Source: Pleurocapsa minor HA4230-MV1
GTDB lineage: Bacteria > Cyanobacteriota > Cyanobacteriia > Cyanobacteriales > Xenococcaceae
Assembly: GCA_019359095.1 (NCBI GenBank)
Contig: JAHHHZ010000036.1
Location: 124,001 to 188,000 of the forward strand
Reading direction: 5' to 3'
DNA length: 64,000 bases
Below are positions 46,718-56,443 of this stretch, one piece after another. Each line of letters opens with the position of its first letter. The first letter of the stretch is position 1. The translations under genes and the position numbers were made by a program. The notes under the pieces are model-generated. The model did no database searches and was not told the origin of the DNA. It saw only the letters and a program-made list of their open reading frames with translations.

Positions 46718-46799
46718 GGCGAACTCCGATAATTATCTTGATGTCTAAGAAAATGTATTATATCAAATTAGTACTTACTACCGACAAGAGTTACTTAAC

Positions 46800-46880
46800 T
46801 AATGTTACGCACCTGCTAATTTACTCTATAGTTTTTGCGTGGGGGTTTGGGGAGATACGGAGATCTCCCTATCTCCCCAT
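46800..46880 (-). repeat. MITE-like family fragment upstream of a glycosyltransferase gene
   Basis: From TGTTACGCA through CTGCTAATTTACTCTATAG, this is the reverse complement of the right half of 21689-21837. The following GGGGAGATACGGAGATCTCC run is a related simple repeat. It occupies much of the 250-bp spacer between recR and the GT4 gene. Confidence 0.65.
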
Positions 46881-46967
46881 CAATTTCAATCAACAAATTA
46901 AATACCTGACAGCTTATAGGATATGCTATGAGCTAAAGCTTTTCTCCTATAACTTGACCCAATTTCT

Positions 46968-48098
46968 GTGAAAATACTGCAAATAGGTTTAGAATGGTTT
47001 CCCGAAAGAGCAGGTGGACTGAACCGCTACTACTATGATTGTTGTAATTATTTGCCCCAAGAGGATATTCAACTTGATAGTTTACTTACTGGTTCAAGCA
47101 AGATTAATCAGGATTTACCCAGCCGAGTAATAGCTGTTGCTCCCTCTAAGAGTTTACTTTTACAACGCTGGCGGGCAATGAGAAAAAATTATCGTCAGCT
47201 AGTAGCACAAGAAAAGTACGATCTGATAGTTTCTCATTTTGCTCTATATACATTTGCTCTTCTAGATCTGATCGGCGATCGCCCTCTTGTTACTCATTTT
47301 CATGGCCCTTGGGCATTAGAAAGTGATGTCGAAATTAAACGCCCCATCTCAATTTGGGTTAAAAAACAAATCGAAATAACTGTTTATCGCCGATCATCTC
47401 AATTTATCGTCCTGTCTCAAACTTTCCGCGATATTTTACATCAAGAATATCAAGTCCCTCTAGCAAAAATCCACATTATTCCTGGGGGAGTTGACATCGA
47501 TCGCTTTAACATTGATTTATCCCCCACAGAATCGCGTTGCCAACTCAATTGGCCTCAAGATAGACCAATTATTTTTTGTATTCGTCGTCTAGCTAAACGG
47601 ATGGGAATAGAGAATTTAATTACAGCAATGGCACAGGTACGCGATCGCTATCCCGATATTCTGCTTTATATTGCGGGGAAAGGTGCATTAGCTACTACTC
47701 TACAAACTCAAATTGAAGCATTAGAATTAACCAATCATGTCAAACTGCTAGGATTTATGCCCGATCGACAGCTCCCACTATGTTATCGTGCTGCTAACTT
47801 CTCTATTGTCCCTACTATTGCCCTAGAAGGCTTTGGTTTGATCGTAGTGGAATCTTTAGCTGCTGGTACTCCAGTATTAGGAACTCCCATTGGCGGTATT
47901 CCCGAAATCTTAAATCCCTTTTGCGCCGATTTAGTTTTGGCGGGGTGCAATCCAGATGAACTTGCTAGAGGAATGATCGAAACTTTATCAGGTAAGCGCA
48001 TTTTACCGAGTAATCAAGCATGTCTAGATTACGTTCAAACCAACTATAATTGGCAGGCGATCGCGCAGAAAATTAAACTTGTCTATCAAAGTGCCTAA
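46968..48098 (+). CDS. Family 4 glycosyltransferase
   Basis: The 376-residue protein starts at GTG (MKILQIGLEWFPERAGGLNR) and has the GT-B fold with donor-site motif IVPTIALEGFGLIVVESLAA. HFHGPWALESDVEIKRPIS is typical of GT4 enzymes in exopolysaccharide loci. It is cytosolic. It lies beyond recR but in the same orientation as the polysaccharide block, so it probably belongs to the same pathway. The 3' end faces the GT4 gene at 48117. Confidence 0.88.
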   Translation: MKILQIGLEWFPERAGGLNRYYYDCCNYLPQEDIQLDSLLTGSSKINQDLPSRVIAVAPSKSLLLQRWRAMRKNYRQLVAQEKYDLIVSHFALYTFALLDLIGDRPLVTHFHGPWALESDVEIKRPISIWVKKQIEITVYRRSSQFIVLSQTFRDILHQEYQVPLAKIHIIPGGVDIDRFNIDLSPTESRCQLNWPQDRPIIFCIRRLAKRMGIENLITAMAQVRDRYPDILLYIAGKGALATTLQTQIEALELTNHVKLLGFMPDRQLPLCYRAANFSIVPTIALEGFGLIVVESLAAGTPVLGTPIGGIPEILNPFCADLVLAGCNPDELARGMIETLSGKRILPSNQACLDYVQTNYNWQAIAQKIKLVYQSA

Positions 48099-48116
48099 AG
48101 AAATCTAGTAAACAAG

Positions 48117-49280
48117 CTATACAAATGCTATGGCTTGAGCAAAGCTTTTTAACATCGTGTTTAAGGTAAAGTTAGATTTAGCACTACTGTAACCTTGTTG
48201 AGCAATGGTTTGAGTCAAATGTCGATCCTCAATCAATTTTTGAATTAATTGACGTAAAGCGATCGCATCTTGAGGTGGAAATAAGTAGCCATTGATGCCG
48301 TCTTCAATCAACTCTAAAGCTCCTCCAGCAGCAGTGGCAATTACGGGTTTTTGAGCTAACTGTCCTTCCACAATGACCCGCCCAAAAGGTTCTGGCTCGG
48401 TAGAAGTATGAACTATAATATCGCAAGCTTTCATTAACGTCGGAATATCATCACGAAATCCTAACCAATGAACTCTACCTGTTAATTTGGGCGTGGCAGT
48501 TAAGGTTTTTAGTTGGAAGACATATTCTCCTTCGCCAAATAAGGCTTCTCCTACCAAAATCACCTGGACTTGAGGCAATTCTTTAACTGCCTCCAGCAGA
48601 ATATGTTGCCCTTTCCAGTACGAAAGACGACTAAATAAACCAATCAAAGGTGCATTCCCAATCCCTAAGCCGTCACGTACTTTTTCCCTCTCCTCAATCC
48701 CGACGCGATCAAATTGTTGAGACTCAAATCCGTTATAGACTACATTTAATAATTCTTTTTTCCCTCCCGCAGCCACAAAAGCCTGACCCGTAGCTTGAGA
48801 ATTAACCAAAACTTTGGTGGCAAACCGATTGGCTAAAAACACTACAATCTGACGATTTATCTGGCTAAAATGCTTGGCCGTTAAAATATCATGTAGATAC
48901 CATAAAACTGCTGGGCTTCCTCTTAAAGTTGCTAAGACCGAGGTGATAAAGGCTTTTTGGGAATTAGCTAAAACCAGCTCGTAATCCTTGGCTTCTTTAG
49001 CGATCGCTCCTGCCATGTTCCAAAGTTCGGGGATTGCGGTTAAAGAACTCCATCCTCCATTCGTACGTAAGTTGAGCATCTCTGCCGAAGCTTGAGCAAC
49101 ACTCACCTTGACCCCTGCCTTTTCCAACCGTTCACGCAATACTCCGTCACTAAACAACAAAACTTTGCTTCCTTGAGCATAGGCGCTTGACAAGTCCAAA
49201 AGACTCAGTTCTGCTCCTCCCATGACTGCTGTATGATCGACAAAAAGAATCTTACGCTGCTTTGTCATTAATTTAGGCAA
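48117..49280 (-). CDS. Family 4 glycosyltransferase
   Basis: The 387-residue protein opens KILFVDHTAVMGGAELSLLD, an acceptor-site pattern for GT4, and has VHTSTEPEPFGRVIVEGQLA at the donor site. Basic residues in the LIGLFSRLSYWKGQHILLEA segment complete the family features. It is cytosolic. It is transcribed toward the neighbouring GT4 gene, 18 bp apart, and follows the NB-ARC gene on the same strand. Confidence 0.88.
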   Translation of the reverse strand: MPKLMTKQRKILFVDHTAVMGGAELSLLDLSSAYAQGSKVLLFSDGVLRERLEKAGVKVSVAQASAEMLNLRTNGGWSSLTAIPELWNMAGAIAKEAKDYELVLANSQKAFITSVLATLRGSPAVLWYLHDILTAKHFSQINRQIVVFLANRFATKVLVNSQATGQAFVAAGGKKELLNVVYNGFESQQFDRVGIEEREKVRDGLGIGNAPLIGLFSRLSYWKGQHILLEAVKELPQVQVILVGEALFGEGEYVFQLKTLTATPKLTGRVHWLGFRDDIPTLMKACDIIVHTSTEPEPFGRVIVEGQLAQKPVIATAAGGALELIEDGINGYLFPPQDAIALRQLIQKLIEDRHLTQTIAQQGYSSAKSNFTLNTMLKSFAQAIAFV

Positions 49281-49301
49281 ATTAAATACTAATGATGATT
49301 T

Positions 49302-50666
49302 TTAACCTTGAAGAGCTTGCTTGACTAATTTTTTTCGTACATATGTTCTCATAATAGGCATTAGAGAATAGGTAGAATTATTATTAATTACCAGCGTTCT
49401 TTTAACTAAAGAATCAATACTCTGGGCAAATTTAAGTTTATATTGAGATTTTTCCACACAATAAGTTAACTCTTCCAGCGAAACAGGATAACAAGAAATT
49501 GCTAGCCAGTAAATAATCTCTTTTTGCAAATCAGATAGATAAAATAATTCTTGCTCCAGCAAGTTACTGATTTCATCAATGAGAATTATATCTTGCCAAA
49601 CCTGTTCAATATCTTTTTCGATAAAATATTTAAATTCATCTAAGTGATTTTTAATAATATTAAGTATTTGCGGGTTATTTTGGACACTTTTTGCTAAAAA
49701 CGATAGCTGTTCTGCTTCAAGTAAAATACTACTATGGGAATTAATTATTGCTTCAGTAGTTTGAAAATTAAATCCTTGCAAGTCGAGCATTTTAACTTGA
49801 TTTTCACTATAATATTCCAGCATTTTTGGCTTGATACGGCTGGTAGTAATTAATAAACTTTGATGGTCGATAGATATGAGCGATCGCAAAAATCGACCGT
49901 ATTCTTCAAAATTTTTTTTGTAACAGCTATTTGTTTCATTAGTATCAAAAATACAATGTAAATCATCTAAAACTAATAAAACTTTTTTTTGTTTTAAACA
50001 ACTAATAAACTCAGACATTAAAAAGCTTAATTCTAAAGATTTTAAATTTATCTGAGCTTCGCTTGTCTGCATTATGACTTTTAAGTAACTATGAATAAGT
50101 GTGGTTAAAGTCGGAGTTTGTAGCAAGGAAAACCAAATAACATAATCAAATTTATCTTTATTTCGTTTGGCTAACTCAGTTACTAAAGTAGTTTTTCCAC
50201 TCCCCACCATACCTGAAATGACAATGCAGCGGGTATCAGGATCTTGAGTCCATAATTCCAGCGTATTTAATTCTTTCGTTCTACCTTCAAAAAGTTTTAT
50301 ATCAGGTGCAGTTGTCCAGTGATAATTTTGTTGATTTCCTAGACTATTAAAGGAAGAGTGATCGTGAGGTTCTTCTAACTGTAAAGTATTTTCTTCAATT
50401 AATTGAGCTATTCTTTGTCTCATAAAGGGAACAAAATTACTTTTGCTAATTTGCTTATCAAAAGTACGAGAAAGAATCTGCCACAAATTACAGCCTACAC
50501 CCTTAATATATTCTGAGTCATAATTATGTTGATAAGCGATCTCTGCATATGTTTTACCATTCCAAACTCCTCGCAGCACCATTTCTTGAGTAGGATTAAG
50601 ATAGGAAGGACTAATTGACTGATCGACTAAGCATAAAACTGTTTCAAAATCATGTAAATTTGTCAT
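49302..50666 (-). CDS. NB-ARC (STAND) ATPase with N-terminal HTH, no repeat domain
   Basis: The 454-residue protein has three parts. Residues 1-95 (LNPTQEMVLRGVWNGKTYAE and IKGVGCNLWQILSRTF) match the HTH-like front domain of many cyanobacterial NB-ARC/WD40 proteins. Residues about 125-330 are NB-ARC with P-loop VISGMVGSGKTTLVTEL and Walker B KKVLLVLDDLHCIF. Residues 380-454 are a winged helix (YWLAISCYPVSLEELTYCVE). The protein stops at the end of this helix, where homologues continue into WD40, TPR or other sensor repeats. It may be a complete short regulator or one that has lost its sensor. Function is unknown; STAND proteins act in signalling and in phage defence. Confidence 0.8.
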   Translation of the reverse strand: MTNLHDFETVLCLVDQSISPSYLNPTQEMVLRGVWNGKTYAEIAYQHNYDSEYIKGVGCNLWQILSRTFDKQISKSNFVPFMRQRIAQLIEENTLQLEEPHDHSSFNSLGNQQNYHWTTAPDIKLFEGRTKELNTLELWTQDPDTRCIVISGMVGSGKTTLVTELAKRNKDKFDYVIWFSLLQTPTLTTLIHSYLKVIMQTSEAQINLKSLELSFLMSEFISCLKQKKVLLVLDDLHCIFDTNETNSCYKKNFEEYGRFLRSLISIDHQSLLITTSRIKPKMLEYYSENQVKMLDLQGFNFQTTEAIINSHSSILLEAEQLSFLAKSVQNNPQILNIIKNHLDEFKYFIEKDIEQVWQDIILIDEISNLLEQELFYLSDLQKEIIYWLAISCYPVSLEELTYCVEKSQYKLKFAQSIDSLVKRTLVINNNSTYSLMPIMRTYVRKKLVKQALQG

Positions 50667-51023
50667 TGCTATTACCGTTTAATTAAACTCAACCAGAATT
50701 TCCTGAGGAGTATCGCGCTTTTATACATTCGCGATTTTGATCTTTAGTTAATAGTTAATAGTTAGTAATTTTGGACAGATGTTCTTGAAGATAATTTTGG
50801 AGGTTTCTCGCCTATTTTTGCTTTAATACATCAAAATTCAGCATGAAGCTGATGGATTTTAGTATATTAAATAGTTAAATTTATTGTTGTATCATAAACT
50901 ACAATATAACTTCTCTGCCGATGGTCAACTCGTTGCCGTTATGAGTATGATATATTAATTAAGATTCGTAAATTTGTATAATTTGTCAACTTAACGTTGT
51001 TTGGTAATTAAGAGATCAAAACT
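50667..51023. promoter_or_regulatory. Divergent promoter region of NB-ARC and peroxiredoxin genes
   Basis: These 357 bp are AT-rich, with no gene or long repeat. Promoters for both flanking genes must lie here. No specific peroxide-regulator (PerR) site was identified with confidence. Confidence 0.45.
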
Positions 51024-51626
51024 ATGACTACAGAAGGATGTTTAAGAGTAGGGCAAAAAGCCCCCGAATTTATGGCTACGGCTGTTTTTGATCAAGAATT
51101 TAAAAATGTTAAGCTATCTGACTATCGTGGTCAGTATGTAGTCTTATTTTTCTATCCTTTAGACTTCACCTTTGTTTGTCCGACGGAAATTATTGCATTT
51201 AGCGATCGCTATGCAGATTTTAAATCTCTCAATACTGAAATTCTAGGCGCGTCTGTAGACAGTGAATTTTCTCACCTAGCTTGGATCCAGACTGACCGCA
51301 AAGCAGGCGGAATTGGTGATATTGACTATCCTTTAATCTCCGATCTCAAAAAAGAAATTAGCACTGCCTATAATGTTCTCGATCCTGAAGCAGGAGTAGC
51401 ACTACGGGGACTGTTTATTATCGATAAAGAAGGTATTATTCAACATGCAACGATCAATAACCTTTCATTTGGTCGTAGTGTAGAGGAGACTTTGCGTACA
51501 TTAAAAGCGATCCAGCATGTACAGAATAATCCTGATGAGGTTTGTCCTGCGGGATGGCAAGAAGGAGATCAAACCATGAATCCCGATCCGATCAAATCTA
51601 AAGTTTACTTTTCTTCGGTTGGTTAA
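51024..51626 (+). CDS. 2-Cys peroxiredoxin
   Basis: The 200-residue protein is a typical AhpC/Prx1-type peroxiredoxin that reduces peroxides with thiols from thioredoxin. The peroxidatic cysteine is in FTFVCPTE (about residue 53) and the resolving cysteine in [10 protein letters not shown] (about 174). The C-terminal region after it carries the YF-like tail (VYFSSVG) linked to peroxide sensitivity. Length and motifs match cyanobacterial 2-Cys Prx, a cytosolic enzyme. A strong terminator follows at 51711. Confidence 0.95.
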   Translation: MTTEGCLRVGQKAPEFMATAVFDQEFKNVKLSDYRGQYVVLFFYPLDFTFVCPTEIIAFSDRYADFKSLNTEILGASVDSEFSHLAWIQTDRKAGGIGDIDYPLISDLKKEISTAYNVLDPEAGVALRGLFIIDKEGIIQHATINNLSFGRSVEETLRTLKAIQHVQNNPDEVCPAGWQEGDQTMNPDPIKSKVYFSSVG

Positions 51627-51710
51627 CAATCAATCAGACGATTCAATAGCTTTTAGCCATTAGCTCTTAGCTTTTAGCTAATTGCTGTTTGATAAATCTT
51701 TTTTCAATGA

Positions 51711-51738
51711 AAAAGGGGCAGTTGCCCCTTTTTTTTTT
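51711..51738. terminator. Rho-independent terminator shared by convergent genes
   Basis: AAAAGGGGCA and TGCCCCTTTT form a 10-bp stem around a 2-base loop, followed by more T residues. The A-run before and T-run after the stem make it work for both the peroxiredoxin gene and the convergent SLH gene. Confidence 0.92.
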
Positions 51739-51772
51739 GATTATTTTTTATTTGTGGTTAATGCGAATTATT

Positions 51773-52978
51773 TTATTGAGCTTTAGCTTTTTGAGTCAAA
51801 CAATGGTGAGTTCTCAGGGTAGCAGCAGCAGCATAGTCTCTTGCTGCGGGAGAATCAGGGTTGAATGAATCTCCTACTTCTTGATACGGTGAGGCAACAC
51901 CACAGTAGGCTGACATAGCGGAAATCGTGGCTGCACCCCAGTGATTGGCGGTATCAGCAAATTTAACAGGTTCTTGATTGCTGGCTAACTCTGGGTTTTT
52001 ACCTTGTAGAGTATTGGCGTACTTAGCAAGATTTTGTAAGACAACGACTAATTCTGCTCTAGTGACAGGATTGGCTGGTTTAAATGAGCCATCGGGATAA
52101 CCCTTGACAATATTATTCTCTTTTGCCCATTGAATTTTATTAGCACTCCAGCGAGTAGAATCCACGTCAGGATAAGGTTGAGTCGGCACTACAGGAGCTT
52201 TTAGATCCAAACCATCAATAGTTTCCAACGCACCATAAGCCATTGAAACCAGTTGTTCTCTAGTTAAAGATTCGGTAGGACGAAAAGTTTGATCTTTAAA
52301 GCCAGCAATAAACCCAAGCGCAACAGCATCCTCAATCTCTTTTTTGTAGATATCCTGGGCAATGTCACTAAACTTAGAATCACCGCCAGCAGGACTAGGT
52401 GAGCCTTCTGGAGCATCTCCCGCAGCAGCGATCGCCGTTGAATTGCCACTTAAAAAGTAATGACCTAATGTTTTGCCTTGATAAGCTTTTTTGGTAAACT
52501 TCCAGCCAGGATTAAGATCGATTTTGACATATTCTCCTGGTGCTGGTTTGCCATTGGTTTGACCGACAACTAGATCGGCACCTTCTTGAGTGTTGGTCGC
52601 AATTAGCTGAAGATTGTCGCCTTTAGCAATCACATCCAGCCGATAATCTAAACTAGTATCTTGACCGTCAAGACGTACTGAATAACCATTGCCATCTGTC
52701 GAACGATTACAGCTACCAGTAAAATCGAACTTAGTCCAGAGGGGATCGATAATGGTAGGGTTGTCACCTTTTTCGGCGTAACACTGTTGCTTACCAGGAA
52801 TCTGCTCGATTACGTTTAAATTGTAGCCAATTGCACCAGCAGGAACAGCGATCGCCGCAACATTACTTTCAGCTACGGGTGCTTCAGTAAACTGAGCCAC
52901 GGCTGGTAACAGTGGTGTGGTTAAGATGAGCGTTCCTGTAAAAAATGCCGCTAATTTCAACTTGGTTGATAATTTCAT
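51773..52978 (-). CDS. Secreted DUF3747 and S-layer-homology protein
   Basis: The 401-residue protein has a Sec signal peptide (LKLAAFFTGTLILTTPLLPA then VAQF). A DUF3747 domain follows (about 40-180; YNLNVIEQIPGKQQCYAEKG, FDFTGSCNRSTDGNGYSVRL), and then SLH repeats from about residue 205: FSDIAQDIYKKEIEDAVALG, FRPTESLTREQLVSMAYGAL, and WAKENNIVKGYPDGSFKPAN. SLH domains bind cell-wall polysaccharide, so the protein probably sits on the cell wall or links to the outer membrane. It is a common cyanobacterial surface protein of unknown role. Confidence 0.9.
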   Translation of the reverse strand: MKLSTKLKLAAFFTGTLILTTPLLPAVAQFTEAPVAESNVAAIAVPAGAIGYNLNVIEQIPGKQQCYAEKGDNPTIIDPLWTKFDFTGSCNRSTDGNGYSVRLDGQDTSLDYRLDVIAKGDNLQLIATNTQEGADLVVGQTNGKPAPGEYVKIDLNPGWKFTKKAYQGKTLGHYFLSGNSTAIAAAGDAPEGSPSPAGGDSKFSDIAQDIYKKEIEDAVALGFIAGFKDQTFRPTESLTREQLVSMAYGALETIDGLDLKAPVVPTQPYPDVDSTRWSANKIQWAKENNIVKGYPDGSFKPANPVTRAELVVVLQNLAKYANTLQGKNPELASNQEPVKFADTANHWGAATISAMSAYCGVASPYQEVGDSFNPDSPAARDYAAAATLRTHHCLTQKAKAQ

Positions 52979-53596
52979 AGTATCTTTTGTGTGCTTGTCG
53001 TATCGATATGATTAAAGCTCAAAATTATGGTTTCGTCCTTATTAATTACGACTTATTTGATATTGAAGCAGACAAAACCTAAAAATGAGGGTAATAAAAC
53101 TGGTTTCTAATGGGTAATGGGCATTGCTGACAAGTTAAGCTTAAATACCTTGTGTCAAGAGGGAAAGGGAGATAAATTAAGAGGTGATTTGATTATCCCC
53201 AAGTCTCGATCGACTACTACAAATAGTGTTTTATAAATTTGTAAACAATAAATATGAAATTGAACTCAATAAAAAACAACTAGGCTCCCCTAAAGGATTC
53301 CCCCCAGTCACGAAGCTTATCCTTTAGGACAAGGGTATATCCGAAGGTGTATCCTTTAGGACAATGTGCTTTAGCATGTTATACCCTTGTGGTACTAACT
53401 TCTTGTCGCACCGCATAGTTTGGTGGAAAAGGGGAAAAAGAAAACCAAATGTGTAATTAATTTTAGCTAGGTACTTATTTTTGAGAACCGAATTTAGTAT
53501 TAATACTATTCCGTTAACGATTATTTAAGAATTGAGGTTTTAGGAATATTGAGGCAATAATTATCTCCCTATTTCCTATTTCCTATTTCCTACTCC
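52979..53596. other. Repeat-rich 618-bp intergenic region
   Basis: No gene is visible. From the SLH side it holds that gene's promoter, a degenerate inverted relative of the 5710/10254 repeat (about 53110-53145), the TCCTTTAGGA-containing palindrome block 53284-53395, and TATTTCC heptamers at 53568-53596 next to the crtO stop. Confidence 0.55.
53284..53395. repeat. Palindromic repeat block with three CCTTTAGGA-type cores
   Basis: The block has CCTAAAGGATTC (inverted) near the start and ATCCTTTAGGAC twice. An 11-bp inverted repeat, ACAAGGGTATA (53329-53339) and TATACCCTTGT (53380-53390), encloses the second copy. Confidence 0.65.
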
Positions 53597-55288
53597 CTAT
53601 TCCAAGATCGACTTCACCGTAGATCCAATGCTATCTTTAGCATCTTTAATGATGGTTTTAATAGGCTGTTGTTGCTGTAAAAAGACGCGGGCGCAGTTGC
53701 GGCCTGGCATCCCTGAAATAGAGCCGCCTGGATGAGTTCCTGCTCCAGTTAAATATAGTCCGTCTATAGGTGTGGTGTAGTTGGCTATTTCGGGCAAAGG
53801 ACGGAAAAAAACCATTTGATCGAGGGTCATATCCATATGATAGTAATTGCCTTTGTATGCTCCCAGACGTTCTCCCAATTCGGCAGGGCTTTCTACCCGA
53901 CGGGCAATCATGGCGTCTTTCACATTAGGCGCATAGTCGGCAAGTTTATTAATTACCCGATCTGCAACCTGGTTTTTAAGTTCATCTGTCCAACCAGTAC
54001 CTTTTAGACCTGTTCCCTCTAGCCCGTGAATTTGGTATGGTGCAAAGAATTCAATCCACAAAATATGTTTGCCTTCTGGAGCGAGAGAAGGATCGAGTAC
54101 GGTAGGTACATCGAGGTACATTGAAGGATTTTCATCGGGTATTTTACCCATTGAAGGTAAAGAGTGAGATTCTTCGACATGGTGTACCGAGTCAGCGATT
54201 AAAATTGAACCAATATTAAACTCTTCTCGGTGGTCGTAGCGTTCAAAACGCGGTGCTTCAGATAGAGCGCAGTCTATTTTGAGGATAGTTTCGTTGTTGT
54301 TAACAATGCGTCGATCTAGTCTTTCTCTTAAATTAGGAGCGGCTGCATTACTCGCTTCAACGGGAATCAGGTTTAAAAATAAGCGACGAGCATCAATATT
54401 AGAAATAACCGCAGTTTTAGCGCGATATTCTTCACCGTTTGCGGTTCTTACTCCTTCTGCCTTGCCTTCATTGCTAATTAAGACTGTTTCCACATCGCGA
54501 TCGCATAATACTACTCCACCCTTTTCGGTGACGAGATTGAGTAATGCCTTAGTTAAGGCTCCTGTGCCACCACGAGGTCTTGCCATACCTGGATTGTGAC
54601 GCATTGACATCATCATTGAACCAATGCTAATAGTTTTTTGGGAAGGAGGCGCGCCAAATTCTGAGGCTAACCTAGCCAATGGTGCTTTGAGAAACTCCGA
54701 ATCAAACCAATACTGCAAAGTATCTTCGGGAGATGTCAGCATCGTACGAATCAAATCCAAGGTTTTATCTACACCGCCTAAAGTAGAAAACAATTCTTGA
54801 ATATTTTTTAAGCCGTAGTTACCAGCAATATCGAGTAAAGACTTAGGTGGAGCATTAAAAATAGGTGTAATACCTTTTGTCAGACGTTGCCAAAAATCAA
54901 TAAATTCGCCATATTTTTCCGCATCTCTTTGATTAAAGCGAGCAATTTCAGCACAGGTTTTTTCAACAGATTTATGAGCTAAAAAATATTTACCATCGGG
55001 ATGAGGACAAAAGGTTACGGGATCGCAGTAGAGATATTCCAAACCGTATTTGTTTAACTCTAGTTCTTCAACTACAGGCCCTAAATGAATAAACTCATGG
55101 TCGATCGCACACAAGTTAAATTTAAATCCTGGGGCTTCTTCTGGCATCGCTTCTTCGGTAGTTGCCCCACCACCAGGTATAGACCGCTTTTCTAGTAATG
55201 CCACACTATAACCTGCTTTGAGAAGATAAGCAGCACAAACCAATCCATTGTGACCTGCACCGATAATTACTACGTCGTACGTCGGCAT
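53597..55288 (-). CDS. crtO: Beta-carotene ketolase, CrtO type
   Basis: The 563-residue protein is an FAD-dependent CrtO-type ketolase of the phytoene-desaturase fold, adding keto groups to beta-carotene to give echinenone and related carotenoids. It opens VVIIGAGHNGLVCAAYLLKA; LCAIDHEFIHLGPVVEEL, PEDTLQYWFDSEFLKAPLAR, PRGGTGALTKAL, SPAELGERLGAYKGN and the ending TGAGTHPGGSISGMPGRNCA closely follow the Synechocystis CrtO sequence as I know it. The protein is slightly longer at the C-terminus. It is thylakoid or plasma-membrane associated. Echinenone and its derivatives serve orange carotenoid protein and photoprotection; no OCP gene is in the window. Confidence 0.92.
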   Translation of the reverse strand: MPTYDVVIIGAGHNGLVCAAYLLKAGYSVALLEKRSIPGGGATTEEAMPEEAPGFKFNLCAIDHEFIHLGPVVEELELNKYGLEYLYCDPVTFCPHPDGKYFLAHKSVEKTCAEIARFNQRDAEKYGEFIDFWQRLTKGITPIFNAPPKSLLDIAGNYGLKNIQELFSTLGGVDKTLDLIRTMLTSPEDTLQYWFDSEFLKAPLARLASEFGAPPSQKTISIGSMMMSMRHNPGMARPRGGTGALTKALLNLVTEKGGVVLCDRDVETVLISNEGKAEGVRTANGEEYRAKTAVISNIDARRLFLNLIPVEASNAAAPNLRERLDRRIVNNNETILKIDCALSEAPRFERYDHREEFNIGSILIADSVHHVEESHSLPSMGKIPDENPSMYLDVPTVLDPSLAPEGKHILWIEFFAPYQIHGLEGTGLKGTGWTDELKNQVADRVINKLADYAPNVKDAMIARRVESPAELGERLGAYKGNYYHMDMTLDQMVFFRPLPEIANYTTPIDGLYLTGAGTHPGGSISGMPGRNCARVFLQQQQPIKTIIKDAKDSIGSTVKSILE

Positions 55289-55650
55289 AACTTTAATATT
55301 TAATTAAATAATTGCTTTATAAATATTAAAAATATTTTGTCCCTAGCTCGATCTGTCTAGGGAAAGAGATTACACCAACGCTTTGCTGATCTCAGTTAAT
55401 AAAATTGCGATCGCCTGAGAAGCATCAATTTCTGCCAGCAGCTTAATCTTACAGCGAATTTCAGTTGGATAAAACCCATTACCCATTACCCCGATAAATT
55501 AATGTGTCTGCTCAATTGAAAACTGCTGTAAAACTCTGTCCTTCGGTTGAAGCAAAATTATTCAGATTATCTAAAGATATTTTTATAGCTATTACGGTAT
55601 TCATCAGTTTCGTAAAACTGTAATAGGTTTCTAACCTTGACAAAATTATC
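55289..55650. other. Intergenic region between crtO and the SRPBCC gene
   Basis: This 362-bp divergent promoter region has no gene. It contains two and a half ATTACCC heptamers (about 55478-55497) and, at 55512-55531, the inverse of the 20-mer TTACAGCAGTTTTCAATTGA at 15433-15452. Confidence 0.5.
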
Positions 55651-56316
55651 ATGGAAAATGTCGCTCGCACCAATATTGATAACTTACTTACCAGTCAAGC
55701 AATCATCAATAGTCCCTTAGTAATTAAAAATTTACAGCAGCATTCGTTAAAAGAAGTTTTAGCTGACTATAGTAACCGCCAGCAGCTTACTGAAACTAGT
55801 TTAATCGATCGCGCTACCGAGGCTATAGGTTTAACACCTAATATTCAGGTAGAAAAAACTGTGACGATTGAGCGTCCCGCATCGGAACTATATAGCTACT
55901 GGCGTAACTTGACTAATTTGCCCAATTTTATGGGACATTTAAAGTCAGTCACCAACAAAAATGAAGCAGGTACAGTATCCCATTGGGTAGCCAATGCACC
56001 TTTAGATCTGAGTGTGGAATGGGATGCCGAAATTATCAAAGATGAACCCGATCATTTAATTGCCTGGAACGCTTTAGACAACGCAGATATCGCTAACTGT
56101 GGTTTTGTGCGGTTTCAACCAGCTACGGGAGATCGTGGTACTCAAGTAAAGGTGGTTTTAGAATATCAGCCCCCAGGTGGCGCGTTAACTAATGCGATCG
56201 TCAAATTATTTGGTGAATCACCCCAACAACAAATTGGGGATGAATTAAATCGCTTTAAACAGCTGATGGAAACTGGCGAAATTGCCACCACCAAAGGACA
56301 GCCAAAAGGTTCTTAA
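55651..56316 (+). CDS. SRPBCC-superfamily (cyclase/dehydrase-type) protein
   Basis: The last 150 residues of this 221-residue protein form an SRPBCC helix-grip domain: EKTVTIERPASELYSYWRNL, VEWDAEIIKDEPDHLIAWNA and TQVKVVLEYQPPGGAL. The first 70 residues are a polar extension that may form a small helical domain. SRPBCC proteins bind hydrophobic ligands such as polyketides, quinones or carotenoids. The ligand is unknown, but homologues with the YWRNLTNLPNFM signature are often found next to general-stress and dehydrogenase genes, as here. It is the first gene of a stress cluster up to 61190. Confidence 0.8.
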   Translation: MENVARTNIDNLLTSQAIINSPLVIKNLQQHSLKEVLADYSNRQQLTETSLIDRATEAIGLTPNIQVEKTVTIERPASELYSYWRNLTNLPNFMGHLKSVTNKNEAGTVSHWVANAPLDLSVEWDAEIIKDEPDHLIAWNALDNADIANCGFVRFQPATGDRGTQVKVVLEYQPPGGALTNAIVKLFGESPQQQIGDELNRFKQLMETGEIATTKGQPKGS

Positions 56317-56443
56317 GCAAAAAAAATAATTGGCATGACGATATTTAGCAGCAACGCCCAATATTTAACACTTATAACTTTTGGGTGATGAATAAACAAG
56401 AGATGCGTCAAAGAATATAAGTGTCGTTGATCAATAAAAAACA

